A stretch of DNA of 64,000 nucleotides from Amycolatopsis nivea (GCF_004522235.1 NZ_SDLT01000002.1:266025-330024), one strand, 5' to 3'; positions 18,680 through 27,587 are shown, counted from the first letter of the stretch. Program-made: numbers and translations. Notes: generated from the letters alone by a model not told the origin.

Positions 18680-21600
18680 TCAAGGGCTCACCTTCGTCGT
18701 CGTGGTGGCTTCCTTGGTCACCGGGCGTCCGGTCTGATCGGTCGCGGTCGCGGTGGTCGTCGTGGTGACGTCCGCGCGAGCCGAAAGCGTGCAGGCCCTG
18801 GTGACCTGTTCGCCAGGGGCCAGCTGGGTGACGGTGAACGAGCAGGCCGGGTCCGCGGCGCGAACGGTCACGTCGTGCAAAAGCGCGTCGCCGGTATTGC
18901 GGAGGGTGCTCACGTAGGTCACCGGGTCACCCGGCCGGATCGGCTGGTCCAGGTGATCGCGGCGCAGGTCTAACGCCGGGTGCAGCACCGCGAAGTCGGC
19001 TTTCCCGGTCGCGGTCACCGGCGGGCCCCACGGGGCGGCTGCGGTCGCGGTGAGCGGGGCGGCGCTTGCCGGTGCGACGCACTGGTAGCGCTGGGTTCCG
19101 CCGACCGGCAGCTCGGCGAAGGCGTGCGCACAGGCAGGGTCGCCGGCCACCCGGACGTCGTGCAGCGGCTGGTCGCCGGTGTTGGTCACCACGACCTCGA
19201 ACGGCACCGCGTCGTCGGCTCGATACGCGCTGCCGGTGGCGTGTTTCGCGACGGACAGCGCGGGCTTCTTCACCTTGAACGACGCCTGGGCGGAAGCGTT
19301 GACCGTTCGCTGCGTCGGGTCGGTGCCGGTCACCTTCGCAGTGTTCGTGAACCCGGCCGCGCCCGCGGTGATCGAGCACTGGTATTCGATCTGCGCGTCC
19401 GGGGCCAGGCTCGGGATCTGGTGCGCGCAGGCCGGGGTGCGATCGTCCACAACGGACACCGCGGTCAGCGGGACGTCGCCGACGTTGCGGACCAGCAGCG
19501 AGAAGGTGACCTTGTCGCCCTGGCGCACCTCGTACGGCTGGGCGTCCTTCATGATCGCGAGTTCCGGGTGGATGACGTCGATCTTCGCCGAGCCGGACGC
19601 GGTGACCGGGCGGTTCGTGGGGTCGGTTCCGGAGAGGGTGGCGAGGACGGCGAAGTCGTCCGGTTTGGCCTTCACCGTGCACTGGTAGCTCTGCGCGGCA
19701 CCGGGTTCGAGGCGGTCGAACTTCTTCGGGCACGCGGGATCAGTGCTGGTCACCGCGGTGAGCGGGACGTCGCCGGTGTTGGTGACGGAGACCGTCACGG
19801 TGAGAGGGTCGCCGACCCGCGCGACGGTCGGGTTCGCCGAGGTCAGCACGGTGAGCGCGGGATGGATCACGTCGATGTGCGCGTCAGCGGACGCGGTGAG
19901 CGGCGGGCCGACCGGCGGGGTGCCGGCGACGTGCGCGGTGCTGACCGCGTCGTCGGCCGGGGCGGGGATGGTGCAGTCGTAGGTTTTGTTCGCTTTCGGG
20001 GCGAGGGTGTCGAGGGCTTTCGCGCATGGGCCCTGGTCGGTGACCTTGACGGCGGTCAGCGGGGCGTCGCCGGTGTTGGTCGCGGTGATGGTGAAGGTGA
20101 CCGGGTCGCCGGCGCGGAAGGGTCCGCCGTGCACGGTCTTCGTCAACGACAATCCCGGGTGCACGACGGTGAACGCAGCGTCCGCGGTGGCGGTGACCGT
20201 GCCGCCGATCGGGTCTGCGGCGGTCACCTTCGCGGTGTTCGAGTAACCGTCATGCCCGGCTTTCGTGGTGCAGGTGCAGTGCTGTTCTTCGCCAACAGCC
20301 AGGGTGGGGAAGTCGCGGGCACAGCCGGGGGTCTTTTCGTCCACAATGGACACCTTGGCCAGCGGGACGTCTCCGCTGTTGCGCACGGTGATCGTGAAGG
20401 TGACTTCGTCCCCTTCGCGCACCTGCGTCGGCGCGACAGTTTGGGTGAGCTGGACGGCGGGGTGGATGACGTCGACGTGTGCGCTCGCGTTCGCGGTGAC
20501 CGGGCGGCCGGACGGGTCGGTGCCGGTGACCGTTGCGTCGCTGGTGAGGTCGTCCGTCGCGGGCCGAGTGCAGGTGTAGGTCTGCTTTGCCTGCGGGGCA
20601 AGGGTTCCCAGCCGCTTCGCGCATTCCGGGACATTCGGGTCGGCGACCTGGGTGTCGCGGAGTTCGGTGTCGCCGGCGTTCGTGACGGTCAGGGTGAACG
20701 TCGCGGGTTCACCCGGGCGCACGACGGTCGGCGCCACGCTCTGCGCGAGCGTGACGAGCGGGTGGATCACGTCGATTGCTGCCTCCGTCGCCGCCGTCAC
20801 CGGCGTTCCGACCGGCGGTTTCGCGGTGACCTGCAGTGCTTCTGTCACGTCGGCGCCCGGTGCGGTGGTGGTGCAGTCGAACGTCCAGTTGGCTCCGGGG
20901 GCGAGGGTGTCGTGCTGTTGTGCGCAACCTTCGGCACGGGCCATCGTCGTGACGGCCAGTCCGGTGAGCGGCACGTCGCCGGTGTTCGCCACGACGACAT
21001 GAATTGCGATGGAGTCGTTTTCGCGGAACGGTCCACCTTGGACAGTCGCGGTCAAGGTGACTGCCGGGTGCTGCACGGTGAACGACGCGCTCGCTTTTGC
21101 GGTGACCGGACGGCCGGTCGGGTCGGTGCCGGTGACGGTCAGGTCGTTCGTGAAGCCCTGCGTTCCGGCGACCGTGGTGCAGGTGAAAGTCTGCTTTCCT
21201 TGTGCGGCAACAGTCCCGAGGGTTCGCGCGCATTCCGCGACCCGGTCGTCTGCCACGGTGACGTCATGGAACTCGGCGTCGCCGGTGTTGCTTACCGTGA
21301 CCGTAAAGGTGACGCGGTCCCCCTCGCGCACCTGCGCGGGCGCGGCGGCGACGGTGGCTTCCAACGTCGGGTGAACCACATCGATCCGCGCCTCCGCGGT
21401 CGCGCGCTGTGTCGTTCCGAGCTGATCTTTGCCAGTCGCAACAACGGTATTCGTCACGTCGTCCGCCGGAGCTAACTGTTCGCACTTATACGTCTCGACC
21501 GCGTTGGGCGCCAACGTGCCGAATTTGCGGACACAACCGGGCACGCTGTCGTCGGCCACCGCGACGTCGTCGAGCGGCACGTCCCCGGTGTTGCGGACGG

Positions 21601-22666
21601 TGACAGCGAAGGTGACACGGTCCCCTTCGCGCACCTGCGCGGGGGAGGCGGCAGCGGTGACCGCCAAGGCTGGATGGATCACCGTGACGGTGGCCGAGGA
21701 CTTGGCCGTGACCGGTCGGCCGGTGGCGTCCGTACCAGTGGCGGTAACGCTGTTTGTGGTGGTGAGCGCGGGTTTCGCGGTGCAGGAGTAGGTCTGCTGG
21801 GTGCCCGGCGTGAGTACGCCGAAGGACCGCGAGCACTCCGGAGTCAGGTCGTCGGTGACGTCGACCGGGTTGAGCGGGCTGTCACCGGTATTGCGCACGG
21901 TGACTTTCCAGGTGACCTGGTCCCCGCCGTGCACCACCGGCGGGACAGCCTCCTTGGAAACGGAGATCGCGGGCGTGATGAGGGGGACTTTCACGTCCGC
22001 GGTCGAGCTGACGACTTTGCCAAGCGGATCGATGCCCTTCACGGCCGCGCGGGCTCCGTTCTGCAGCGGCACGGTTGCCGTGCAGGTGCCCACCACCGAT
22101 TGGCCCGGCGCAAGGGATCCGATGGCGCGTGCGCACGAGGGGACCGCTGGGTCGGCGATGGTCACGTCGTGCAGCGGAACGTCGCCGGTGTTGATGGTCT
22201 TGAGCGTGAAGGTCGCCTGATCGCCGGCGCGGTAAGCCGGTTTGTCGACCTGTTGACTCAACTTCAGGGCCGGGCGGAGGACATCGACGTTGCTGCCCGC
22301 CGAAGCCGACACCTGCTCCCCGCCGGAACCCACGCCAGTCGCCTTGACCGTGGCGACAAACCCCTTCTCCGGCGCGGCGAACGTGCATTGATAACGCGCG
22401 CTGGCCCCCGGAGCGAGGGTGCCGATCTTCTTGCCGCACTGCGGGTTCCGCTCGTCCACGACGTCCACATCGGACACCGGGACGGAAGCCGGGTTCGTCA
22501 CGCTGACCGTGAACGTCACCTGGTCGCCCGCGTGCACCCGGTGCGGTTCGGCGACCGCCGTGACCTGCAATTCCTGCGCCTGCCGGGGCGCCGCATACGC
22601 CGCGGGGGTCAGCAGAGTGGCCACCAGGCCGAGGACTAAGAGCAGACGTTTCCCGGCCGAAACCAT
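18680..22666 (-). CDS. Large exported protein of 13 cysteine-paired DUF11/DUF7507-like Ig-type repeats
   Basis: The 1328-residue protein starts with a cleavable signal peptide (MVSAGKRLLLVLGLVATL, ending near AAYA) and consists of about 13 tandem modules of roughly 100 residues. Each module has the same frame: a hydrophobic strand, R-x-GD-x-VTFTVTV, N-TGDVPL, the strand DVTVADD, then C-x16-C around LAPG, and a final V-x-GTDPTGRPVTA. These are beta-sandwich conserved-repeat domains of actinobacterial surface proteins. The cysteine pair is present in every module and predicts one disulfide each; module 8 has an extra Cys. There is no LPXTG motif, C-terminal helix or catalytic domain, so it is secreted or held non-covalently. 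A role as stalk or adhesin is inferred. Confidence 0.88.
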   Translation of the reverse strand: MVSAGKRLLLVLGLVATLLTPAAYAAPRQAQELQVTAVAEPHRVHAGDQVTFTVSVTNPASVPVSDVDVVDERNPQCGKKIGTLAPGASARYQCTFAAPEKGFVATVKATGVGSGGEQVSASAGSNVDVLRPALKLSQQVDKPAYRAGDQATFTLKTINTGDVPLHDVTIADPAVPSCARAIGSLAPGQSVVGTCTATVPLQNGARAAVKGIDPLGKVVSSTADVKVPLITPAISVSKEAVPPVVHGGDQVTWKVTVRNTGDSPLNPVDVTDDLTPECSRSFGVLTPGTQQTYSCTAKPALTTTNSVTATGTDATGRPVTAKSSATVTVIHPALAVTAAASPAQVREGDRVTFAVTVRNTGDVPLDDVAVADDSVPGCVRKFGTLAPNAVETYKCEQLAPADDVTNTVVATGKDQLGTTQRATAEARIDVVHPTLEATVAAAPAQVREGDRVTFTVTVSNTGDAEFHDVTVADDRVAECARTLGTVAAQGKQTFTCTTVAGTQGFTNDLTVTGTDPTGRPVTAKASASFTVQHPAVTLTATVQGGPFRENDSIAIHVVVANTGDVPLTGLAVTTMARAEGCAQQHDTLAPGANWTFDCTTTAPGADVTEALQVTAKPPVGTPVTAATEAAIDVIHPLVTLAQSVAPTVVRPGEPATFTLTVTNAGDTELRDTQVADPNVPECAKRLGTLAPQAKQTYTCTRPATDDLTSDATVTGTDPSGRPVTANASAHVDVIHPAVQLTQTVAPTQVREGDEVTFTITVRNSGDVPLAKVSIVDEKTPGCARDFPTLAVGEEQHCTCTTKAGHDGYSNTAKVTAADPIGGTVTATADAAFTVVHPGLSLTKTVHGGPFRAGDPVTFTITATNTGDAPLTAVKVTDQGPCAKALDTLAPKANKTYDCTIPAPADDAVSTAHVAGTPPVGPPLTASADAHIDVIHPALTVLTSANPTVARVGDPLTVTVSVTNTGDVPLTAVTSTDPACPKKFDRLEPGAAQSYQCTVKAKPDDFAVLATLSGTDPTNRPVTASGSAKIDVIHPELAIMKDAQPYEVRQGDKVTFSLLVRNVGDVPLTAVSVVDDRTPACAHQIPSLAPDAQIEYQCSITAGAAGFTNTAKVTGTDPTQRTVNASAQASFKVKKPALSVAKHATGSAYRADDAVPFEVVVTNTGDQPLHDVRVAGDPACAHAFAELPVGGTQRYQCVAPASAAPLTATAAAPWGPPVTATGKADFAVLHPALDLRRDHLDQPIRPGDPVTYVSTLRNTGDALLHDVTVRAADPACSFTVTQLAPGEQVTRACTLSARADVTTTTTATATDQTGRPVTKEATTTTKVSP
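18700..22590. repeat. Tandem ~300-bp coding repeats (13 units)
   Basis: The DNA encoding the Ig-like modules is a degenerate tandem array with a period close to 300 bases. Protein similarity between neighbours is high in the GD-x-VTFTVTV, NTGDVPL and C-x16-C segments. Units 4, 5 and 8, all with the PAQVREGD or PTQVREGD variant, look most alike, suggesting internal duplication. Codon use has diverged enough that no long identical DNA stretch is obvious. Confidence 0.75.
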
Positions 22667-22729
22667 GCGGGCAAGTTTTCCACCATCCGGTGACGCCGCG
22701 GCGATTTCTTACCCGGCAGTGGGATTACC

Positions 22730-23200
22730 TCACTCCGCTGAGCGATGAGTGAGACGCACGGTTGACTCGTGGGTGATCGCCGCCGCCTGATCGAGGAAAC
22801 CGATCACCGTTTGGAGTTGCTCGTCGGAGTAGCCGGCCGCGACCGACTTCGTCGCGGCGACGATGTAGTCCCACAGCGGCGCGACGCGCTCGACGTTCGC
22901 CGGGTCGACCCGGACGAGGACTTTCCTCCGGTCGTCGGGATGCGGCATCCGGTTGACGACGCCCTTGCGCTCGAGCCGGTCGACCAGCGCGGTGACCGAC
23001 GCGGGCGCGAGCCCGGCGTACTCGGCCAGCTCCTTCGGCGTGAGCGGACCGAGCCGGGCGAGGTAGTCGATGACCTTGCTCTCGACCGGCGAAAGACCGT
23101 TCTGCTCGGCGAGCGCGGTGTGGAACATGACCGTCTCGGTCGACAGCACCCGGGCACGAAGCAGCAGCTCAGCGACCAGATCCTCGCGTTCGCTTGACAT
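22730..23200 (-). CDS. MarR-family regulator
   Basis: The 156-residue winged-helix protein has the MarR core: LSPVESKVIDYLARLGPLTP, LAEYAGLAPASVTALVDRLE as recognition region, and the wing KGVVNRMPHPDDRRKVLVR with the conserved D-RR. It diverges from the flavin monooxygenase at 23272, its likely target. A TAGACT hexamer (23208-23213, minus strand) lies seven bases before the ATG, so the transcript is probably leaderless and can be read from the very region where an operator would lie. The ligand, probably a phenolic or aromatic compound, is inferred only from family habit. Confidence 0.93.
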   Translation of the reverse strand: MSSEREDLVAELLLRARVLSTETVMFHTALAEQNGLSPVESKVIDYLARLGPLTPKELAEYAGLAPASVTALVDRLERKGVVNRMPHPDDRRKVLVRVDPANVERVAPLWDYIVAATKSVAAGYSDEQLQTVIGFLDQAAAITHESTVRLTHRSAE

Positions 23201-23221
23201 GCCCCGGAGTCTAGCGGACTA

Positions 23222-23270
23222 TTTAGTTCGATAGAACGAATTACTTTCCAAGATATTCGAAGGGGCGAAT
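23222..23270. promoter_or_regulatory. Candidate MarR operators between the regulator and monooxygenase genes
   Basis: Two inverted repeats occupy this AT-richer divergent gap: GTTCGATAGAAC at 23226-23237 (4-4-4) and ATTCG-N6-CGAAT at 23255-23270. Both share a TTCG/CGAA core. The second abuts the ATG of the monooxygenase gene. Binding by the adjacent MarR protein is inferred. Confidence 0.6.
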
Positions 23271-23271
23271 C

Positions 23272-24468
23272 ATGGCACGGATCTTGATCGCGGGCGGGGG
23301 CATCGCGGGGGCGATCACCGCGATCGCGCTGCACGAGGTGGGGCACGAACCGGTCCTGTACGAGGCGTACGACCGCAGCGCGGAAGGAGTCGGCGCGTTC
23401 CTGACACTCGCCGTGAACGGCCTCGACGCGCTGACGCCGTTAGGGCTGAAACCGCTGGTCAAAGACCTGGGTTTCGACACGCCGCGGATGACGCTCGGGC
23501 TCGGCAACGGCCGCCGGCTCAGCGAGTTCCCGCTCGGCGGCGCGCTGCCGGACGGCACGGTGAGCCAGACCGTCCTGCGCTCCGATCTCTACGTGGCGCT
23601 GCGCGACGAAGCGGTCAGACGCGGCGTGCGCACGGAGTTCGGCAAGCGGCTGACCGGTGCCGAACAGTCGGCGGACGGCGTCACCGCGGTCTTCGCCGAC
23701 GGCACGAAAACCCACGGCGACCTGCTGATCGGCGCGGACGGGCTGCGGTCGACAGTCCGCCGGATCCTGGATCCTTCCGCCCCGTCGCCGCGGTACGTGC
23801 CGCTGCTCAACACCGGCGGTTTCGCGCGCGGCCTCGACCTCGACGACGAGCCCGGCATCATGCACATGGTGTTCGGCCGCAAGGCCTTCTTCGCGCACGT
23901 ACTCGCCCCGGACGGCGCGGTCTGGTGGTTCGCGAACGTGCCGCACGCCAGCGAACCGACCGAATCCGACCTCGCCGCGATGCGCGGCCCCGGCTGGCGG
24001 AAGCGGCTGCTCGACCTGGTCCGCGCGGACCGCACTCCGGCCGCGGCGATCATCGAGGCCAGCGAAAACATCTACGAACCGTGGGCGACGTACGACTTCC
24101 CGACGGTCCCGGTGTGGCATCGCGGCCGGATCGGCCTCATCGGCGACGCCGCGCACGCGACGTCACCGGCGGCCGGTCAGGGTGCGGCGATGGCGATCGA
24201 GGACGCGGTGACGCTCGCGATGTGCCTGCGCGACGTCCCCGACCCGGCGGGCGCGTTGACCACCTTCGAGGCGTTGCGCCGCGAGCGGGTGGAAGCCGTT
24301 GTGGCCCAAGGCAAACGCAACGGCGACGCCAAAGCCCCGGGCCCGATCGGCCGGGTGGTCCGGGACTTCTTCATCACGCGCGCGATGCGCAAACCGGCCA
24401 CCGACGACCCGAACCGGTTCATGTGGGAGCACCGGATCGACTGGGCCGCCCCGGTGAAGGCGGCTTAG
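23272..24468 (+). CDS. FAD-dependent monooxygenase (PHBH/TetX-like)
   Basis: The 398-residue class A flavoprotein hydroxylase uses NAD(P)H and O2 to hydroxylate an aromatic or polyketide substrate. It has the FAD-binding GxGxxG ([17 protein letters not shown]) at the N-terminus, the DG motif in [16 protein letters not shown] near residue 155, and the GD motif in [19 protein letters not shown] near residue 290. It is expressed divergently from a MarR regulator, an arrangement typical of inducible detoxification. Members include antibiotic-inactivating (TetX, Rox) and tailoring enzymes; the substrate cannot be fixed from sequence. The stop overlaps the convergent dcd gene by 4 bases. Confidence 0.9.
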   Translation: MARILIAGGGIAGAITAIALHEVGHEPVLYEAYDRSAEGVGAFLTLAVNGLDALTPLGLKPLVKDLGFDTPRMTLGLGNGRRLSEFPLGGALPDGTVSQTVLRSDLYVALRDEAVRRGVRTEFGKRLTGAEQSADGVTAVFADGTKTHGDLLIGADGLRSTVRRILDPSAPSPRYVPLLNTGGFARGLDLDDEPGIMHMVFGRKAFFAHVLAPDGAVWWFANVPHASEPTESDLAAMRGPGWRKRLLDLVRADRTPAAAIIEASENIYEPWATYDFPTVPVWHRGRIGLIGDAAHATSPAAGQGAAMAIEDAVTLAMCLRDVPDPAGALTTFEALRRERVEAVVAQGKRNGDAKAPGPIGRVVRDFFITRAMRKPATDDPNRFMWEHRIDWAAPVKAA

Positions 24469-25046
24469 CGCCAGGTGTCGACGCGGTGGAAGTTCTTGTA
24501 CGCGCGGCTCGGCGTCGGCCCGCGCTGCCCCTGGTAGCGGGAGCCGGCCTCGCTGGAGCCGTACGGGAATTCCGCCGAGCTGGACAGCCGGAAAATGCAC
24601 AGCTGGCCGATTTTCATCCCGGGCCACAGCGTGATCGGCAGGTTCGCGACGTTCGACAGCTCGAGCGTGATGTGCCCGGAGAAGCCGGGGTCGATGAAGC
24701 CCGCGGTGGAGTGGGTGAGCAGCCCGAGGCGGCCAAGGGAGGATTTGCCCTCGAGCCGTCCGGCGAGGTCGTCGGCGAGCCGGACCTGCTCGAACGTGGA
24801 CCCGAGCACGAACTCGCCGGGGTGCAGCACGAACGGCTCGTCGCCCTCTTTTTCGACCAGCGAGGTCAGCTCGTCCTGCTGCAGCTGCGGGTCGATGTGG
24901 GTGTACTTGCTGTTGTCGAAGACCCGGAAGTACCGGTCGAGCCGGACGTCGATGCTGGACGGCTGGACCATGGCAGGGTCGAAGGGGTCGATGCCGAGGC
25001 GGTCGGCGTCGAGCTCTTTGCGGAGGTCACGGTCACTGAGCAGCAC
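24465..25046 (-). CDS. dcd: dCTP deaminase, probably bifunctional dCTP deaminase/dUTPase
   Basis: This enzyme converts dCTP to dUTP and, in the actinobacterial and methanogen subgroup, on to dUMP for thymidylate synthesis. The 193-residue protein shows the trimer-forming signature [20 protein letters not shown] (101-120) with catalytic Glu at 129 in ITLEL. The [11 protein letters not shown] sequence is the form seen in bifunctional enzymes, rather than the HVTAHRIDPGW form of E. coli. The GTG start lies six bases after a TAGGCT hexamer located within the 3' end of the upstream mpaB-like gene, so dcd may have its own leaderless promoter as well as read-through. The two genes overlap by 14 bases. 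Confidence 0.96.
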   Translation of the reverse strand: MLLSDRDLRKELDADRLGIDPFDPAMVQPSSIDVRLDRYFRVFDNSKYTHIDPQLQQDELTSLVEKEGDEPFVLHPGEFVLGSTFEQVRLADDLAGRLEGKSSLGRLGLLTHSTAGFIDPGFSGHITLELSNVANLPITLWPGMKIGQLCIFRLSSSAEFPYGSSEAGSRYQGQRGPTPSRAYKNFHRVDTWR

Positions 25047-26241
25047 GGATGCAGCCTATCGGGCGGGCAGGCGCGGCCGGGGCACCCCTCCGTCCGAACA
25101 CCGCGTCCATCCGCTTGAGGTACCGCCGCCGCCCGAACGCGCCGAGTGCTTCCTGCAGCGCAGTCGCACCGGGCACCAGCTGCCGCACGGTCTCCGCCGC
25201 GTAATTCACCCCTGCGGCGGCGAGCACCGCGGCCTGCGCGACCGGGTTGTCCGGCAGCCCGAGAAAGTCGGCGTTGTCCCGCCCGAGCACGAGCCGACTG
25301 ATCGCGGAGTGCACACCGACGTTTACCTGCGCGAGCACCTTCCCGGCCGCCCCGCGCCCCTCGCCGATCGCCGCGTGCGTGTCGACGAGGGCGCGGGCGA
25401 GCCGGACGGAGTCGTCGTCGGGGATGAACTCGGTGGCGGCGAGCATCCAGAGCAACCGCCAGGCGTCGTCCTCATCGGCGGGCAGCAGCTCGTCGGCGAC
25501 GCCCATCAGCCAGCCGACGTAGCGCCAAAGATGCAGGATGTCGGCCTTCTCGCGGGCGGTGTAGCGGAGGCCGAGCAGCTGGGTGCCGAAGACGTAGACG
25601 AGCGAGAAGAGCAGGAGAGTGCCCGCGGTCTGGACCTGATTGACCGGCCGATCCCACCGCTCGTAATCCCAATCCGGCCGGTTGTTCATCGCGCGCCGGA
25701 CGTGCGCGTGCACCAGCCGGATCTTGAGCGCGGCCTGATACCCCGTGCGGTGCTTTTGGAGCGCGCCCGGAGTCGTGACGTCAATCCACCACGCGGCGGT
25801 CTCCACCAACCGCCGCGGTGCCCGGTGCTCGATTTCCCCGGTCCCGACCAGGGATTTCGTCGCTCGTGAGGCCAGGTAGCCGCCCATGAGCGACATGTCG
25901 CCAAGCGGGAAGAGCCCAAGCAGCCCGGCGCGGGTGATGGCCTTCGCGCCGCGGACGAGCCTTTGCTGGTCGACCCAGTACGGGGTGGCCTCGACCTGGT
26001 CGATGAAGGCTTTCAACTCCGGGTGAACCTGTTCCCCCGCCAACGCCTGGTCGACGCGGCTTTGCTGGTGGGGCTCCCGGTGCAGCCACTCGACGACAGC
26101 GTCGGCCAGGGCGTCTTCCTGCTGCGCGAAGGTGCGGAGCCGCTTGAGCTGCGCTTCGTCGGCGGTGGCACCCCGGCTCCGGGCGGCCAGCCGGAACCCG
26201 CCTTGCCGGAACATCTCAGGAGACATCTCGGGGTCGTCCAT
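25033..26241 (-). CDS. MpaB/DUF2236-type oxygenase family protein
   Basis: The 402-residue protein belongs to the ER-bound oxygenase MpaB/latex-clearing-protein-like family (DUF2236), which bind a b-type haem through conserved histidines. Recognisable segments include [20 protein letters not shown], the [12 protein letters not shown] region, VHAHVRRAM (a candidate haem-proximal histidine pair) and [18 protein letters not shown]. Family members cleave isoprenoid or polyprenyl double bonds or remain uncharacterised. The ATG at 26241 is chosen for its GGAGGTG ribosome-binding site; the frame is open further upstream but non-protein-like. A perfect 16-bp palindrome sits 24 bases upstream of the start. 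The gene diverges from tRNA-Gly. Confidence 0.83.
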   Translation of the reverse strand: MDDPEMSPEMFRQGGFRLAARSRGATADEAQLKRLRTFAQQEDALADAVVEWLHREPHQQSRVDQALAGEQVHPELKAFIDQVEATPYWVDQQRLVRGAKAITRAGLLGLFPLGDMSLMGGYLASRATKSLVGTGEIEHRAPRRLVETAAWWIDVTTPGALQKHRTGYQAALKIRLVHAHVRRAMNNRPDWDYERWDRPVNQVQTAGTLLLFSLVYVFGTQLLGLRYTAREKADILHLWRYVGWLMGVADELLPADEDDAWRLLWMLAATEFIPDDDSVRLARALVDTHAAIGEGRGAAGKVLAQVNVGVHSAISRLVLGRDNADFLGLPDNPVAQAAVLAAAGVNYAAETVRQLVPGATALQEALGAFGRRRYLKRMDAVFGRRGAPAAPARPIGCIRAAQ

Positions 26242-26264
26242 CGCGCACCTCCGCACCGTGGGTC

Positions 26265-26280
26265 GACAACAAGTGTTGTC
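26265..26280. promoter_or_regulatory. Perfect 7-2-7 palindrome upstream of the MpaB-like gene
   Basis: GACAACA-AG-TGTTGTC is a perfect inverted repeat lying 24-39 bases before the ATG of the MpaB-like gene. The ACAAC/GTTGT half-sites are typical of TetR-type operators. No regulator gene is adjacent, so the repressor would be encoded elsewhere. Confidence 0.65.
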
Positions 26281-26314
26281 ACTTTGGCGGGGAGCGTCAA
26301 GGCGTAGCCCCCGC

Positions 26315-26345
26315 TGGACATGGGGGTGCTGCGGTTGTGTATGCT
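26315..26345 (+). promoter_or_regulatory. Promoter candidate for tRNA-Gly
   Basis: TGGACA at 26315-26320 and TATGCT at 26340-26345 form a sigma-70-like pair with a long 19-base spacer. Initiation would be about 5 bases before the mature tRNA 5' end. Confidence 0.5.
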
Positions 26346-26356
26346 GGCGGAGCACT

Positions 26357-26427
26357 GCGGATGTAGTTCAATGGTAGAACATCAGCTTCCCAAGCTGAAT
26401 ACGCGGGTTCGATTCCCGTCATCCGCT
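26357..26427 (+). tRNA. tRNA-Gly (anticodon CCC)
   Basis: A complete cloverleaf folds by hand: acceptor GCGGATG/CATCCGC with discriminator T, D arm GTTC/GAAC, anticodon stem TCAGC/GCTGA with loop TTCCCAA giving anticodon CCC (Gly, GGG codons), and T arm GCGGG-TTCGATT-CCCGT. The 3' CCA is not encoded, as is common in actinomycetes. A strong terminator follows immediately. The sequence downstream contains a toxin-antitoxin pair and gene debris, consistent with use of this tRNA as an integration site in the past. Confidence 0.95.
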
Positions 26428-26436
26428 CTCATAGAG

Positions 26437-26477
26437 AAGCCCCAGGTCAGTGGTTGTCCACTTTAGACCTGGGGCTT
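26437..26477 (+). terminator. Hairpin terminator after tRNA-Gly
   Basis: AAGCCCCAGGTC (26437-26448) pairs perfectly with GACCTGGGGCTT (26466-26477) across a 17-base loop; a T-rich tail follows. Confidence 0.85.
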
Positions 26478-26480
26478 TCT

Positions 26481-26761
26481 TTATCTGCGCTCTTCACTTC
26501 TCGCGTGCGAGCCCGCGGACTAGCGTCGACCAAGCGAGGCAGTCCTCCGCTAACGATCCGGAGGAGACCGTCCGCGCCGCAACTCGTATCGCTCATTCGC
26601 CCTCATCAAAGTCGGGCGTGTGGCGCATCTGCACGGAGCCGAGCCTGCTCTGGGTCGGAGTCGCGATCTGAGACGAGCAGCCTCTCAAGAGGTGATCTAC
26701 GGGGCGGAACGACTTATCCGACACAGTCTTCGCTGCGGCCTTCCTGTCTCTGCCGAAGACA
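26481..26761. other. Non-coding stretch between tRNA-Gly terminator and vapC, no recognisable gene
   Basis: About 280 bases of lower GC than the surroundings. Short open frames cross it on both strands but none has a ribosome-binding site, actinobacterial codon bias or a familiar sequence. I found no 15-base or longer repeat of the tRNA 3' end that would mark an attR. It may be decayed remains of a former insertion. Confidence 0.4.
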
Positions 26762-27175
26762 CTAGGAAGGCAATAGGGTGAACGACGAAATATGCCTTGG
26801 CTTGACAACCGAGAAATGACGCGTATCAAGGGTTGCCACCCGCGTAATGCCGAGCCGCTCAGCCAGTGCGATGACGCACGCATCGGCGGTTCCCAACGGG
26901 AGATCCGCGTACTTCTCCACAAGGTCGGCCGCCCGCGCGATATCGGCGAGCATCATGGACTCGACGGTGTAGAGTCCGTCAGCGACGTCGCGAAGAAAAT
27001 CGGCTTCCGCTGAAGCGCCGGCACGCGAGCCAAGCATGTAGCCAATTTCCACAAGCAGCGGCTCCGGCAAGATCAGTGGCTCTAGAGTCGAAGCCAGGAG
27101 TTCGGTACAGCGTTCGTGGTCGTCATCGCGCCGGTTGCCCATGGCGACCACGACCCCAGTGTCGACCAGGATCAC
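26762..27175 (-). CDS. vapC: VapC-type PIN-domain ribonuclease toxin
   Basis: The 137-residue PIN-domain protein has the full acidic active site expected of VapC: Asp5 (MILVDTGVV), Glu43 (PEPLLVEIGYML), Asp98 (LGTADACVIALAE) and Asp117 (VATLDTRHF). VapC toxins cleave tRNA or rRNA when not bound by antitoxin. The ATG overlaps the stop of the upstream antitoxin gene (ATGA), the usual translational coupling. GC content is slightly below that of neighbours, and the pair lies next to a tRNA gene, suggesting horizontal acquisition. Confidence 0.92.
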   Translation of the reverse strand: MILVDTGVVVAMGNRRDDDHERCTELLASTLEPLILPEPLLVEIGYMLGSRAGASAEADFLRDVADGLYTVESMMLADIARAADLVEKYADLPLGTADACVIALAERLGITRVATLDTRHFSVVKPRHISSFTLLPS

Positions 27176-27426
27176 GCCGATTTGCCCGATCCGCTGCCAA
27201 GTTCTCGACGGGCCACTTCCTTGGCGCGCCGGCCGAGGTCGTGTTCACCTTCGAACACGCCTACCGTGCGAAACCGACGACGTGGCGGTTCAGCGTCTGG
27301 TGGCACCTCCGCCAGTTGCCGAAGCGCCGCCAACGCAGCGGATACCCGTTCGTCGGGAACCGCCTCGAGGAGGCGTCGAGCCTCTTCACGAGGAGCGCCC
27401 GGATCAGGGGCTTCGCTAGTCGCCAT
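27172..27426 (-). CDS. vapB: VapB-like antitoxin
   Basis: This 84-residue protein is encoded immediately upstream of vapC with a 4-base overlap, the classic antitoxin position. It is charged and helical at the N-terminus (EEARRLLEAVPDERVSAALAALR), with a flexible Pro/Arg-rich segment and a C-terminal FRTVGVFEGEHDLGRRAKEV, a motif seen in antitoxins of PIN toxins that bind the toxin groove. The N-terminus resembles the short helix-rich DNA-binding forms of this antitoxin group more than an AbrB swapped-hairpin. Assignment rests largely on context. Confidence 0.8.
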   Translation of the reverse strand: MATSEAPDPGAPREEARRLLEAVPDERVSAALAALRQLAEVPPDAEPPRRRFRTVGVFEGEHDLGRRAKEVARRELGSGSGKSA

Positions 27427-27482
27427 GCCACCATCCTAGCTGCAACCACACACAATTCCGACGAACGCGAAGTACGCAATCG

Positions 27483-27587
27483 CTACTGCGGGTGCACTTG
27501 AGCAGCTCTACGCATCGACCGGAAGAGGCTCGGCCCCAGGTCGGAGGCCAGGGCGAGGATCACGGTCAGGGCCCCGTAAGCGTTGCC
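27483..27587 (-). pseudogene. Truncated C-terminal coding remnant of unknown origin
   Basis: A protein-like 34-codon stretch (NAYGALTVILALASDLGPS, then LFRSMRRAAQVHPQ and a stop) is closed at its 5' side by an in-frame TAG at 27588-27590 and has no start codon or ribosome-binding site. The hydrophobic-then-basic composition and codon bias look genuine, so it is probably the surviving 3' end of a deleted gene. I cannot name the family. It lies between vapB and the amino-acid permease in the putative island scar. Confidence 0.4.

Noticed and set aside
18980..21475. 831-codon open frame antisense to the repeat protein
   Set aside because: Repetitive shadow of the 13 Ig-like modules; its apparent repeats arise from the sense-strand repeats.
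26481..26761. Short open frames between tRNA-Gly and vapC
   Set aside because: No ribosome-binding site, no codon bias and no recognisable sequence on either strand.
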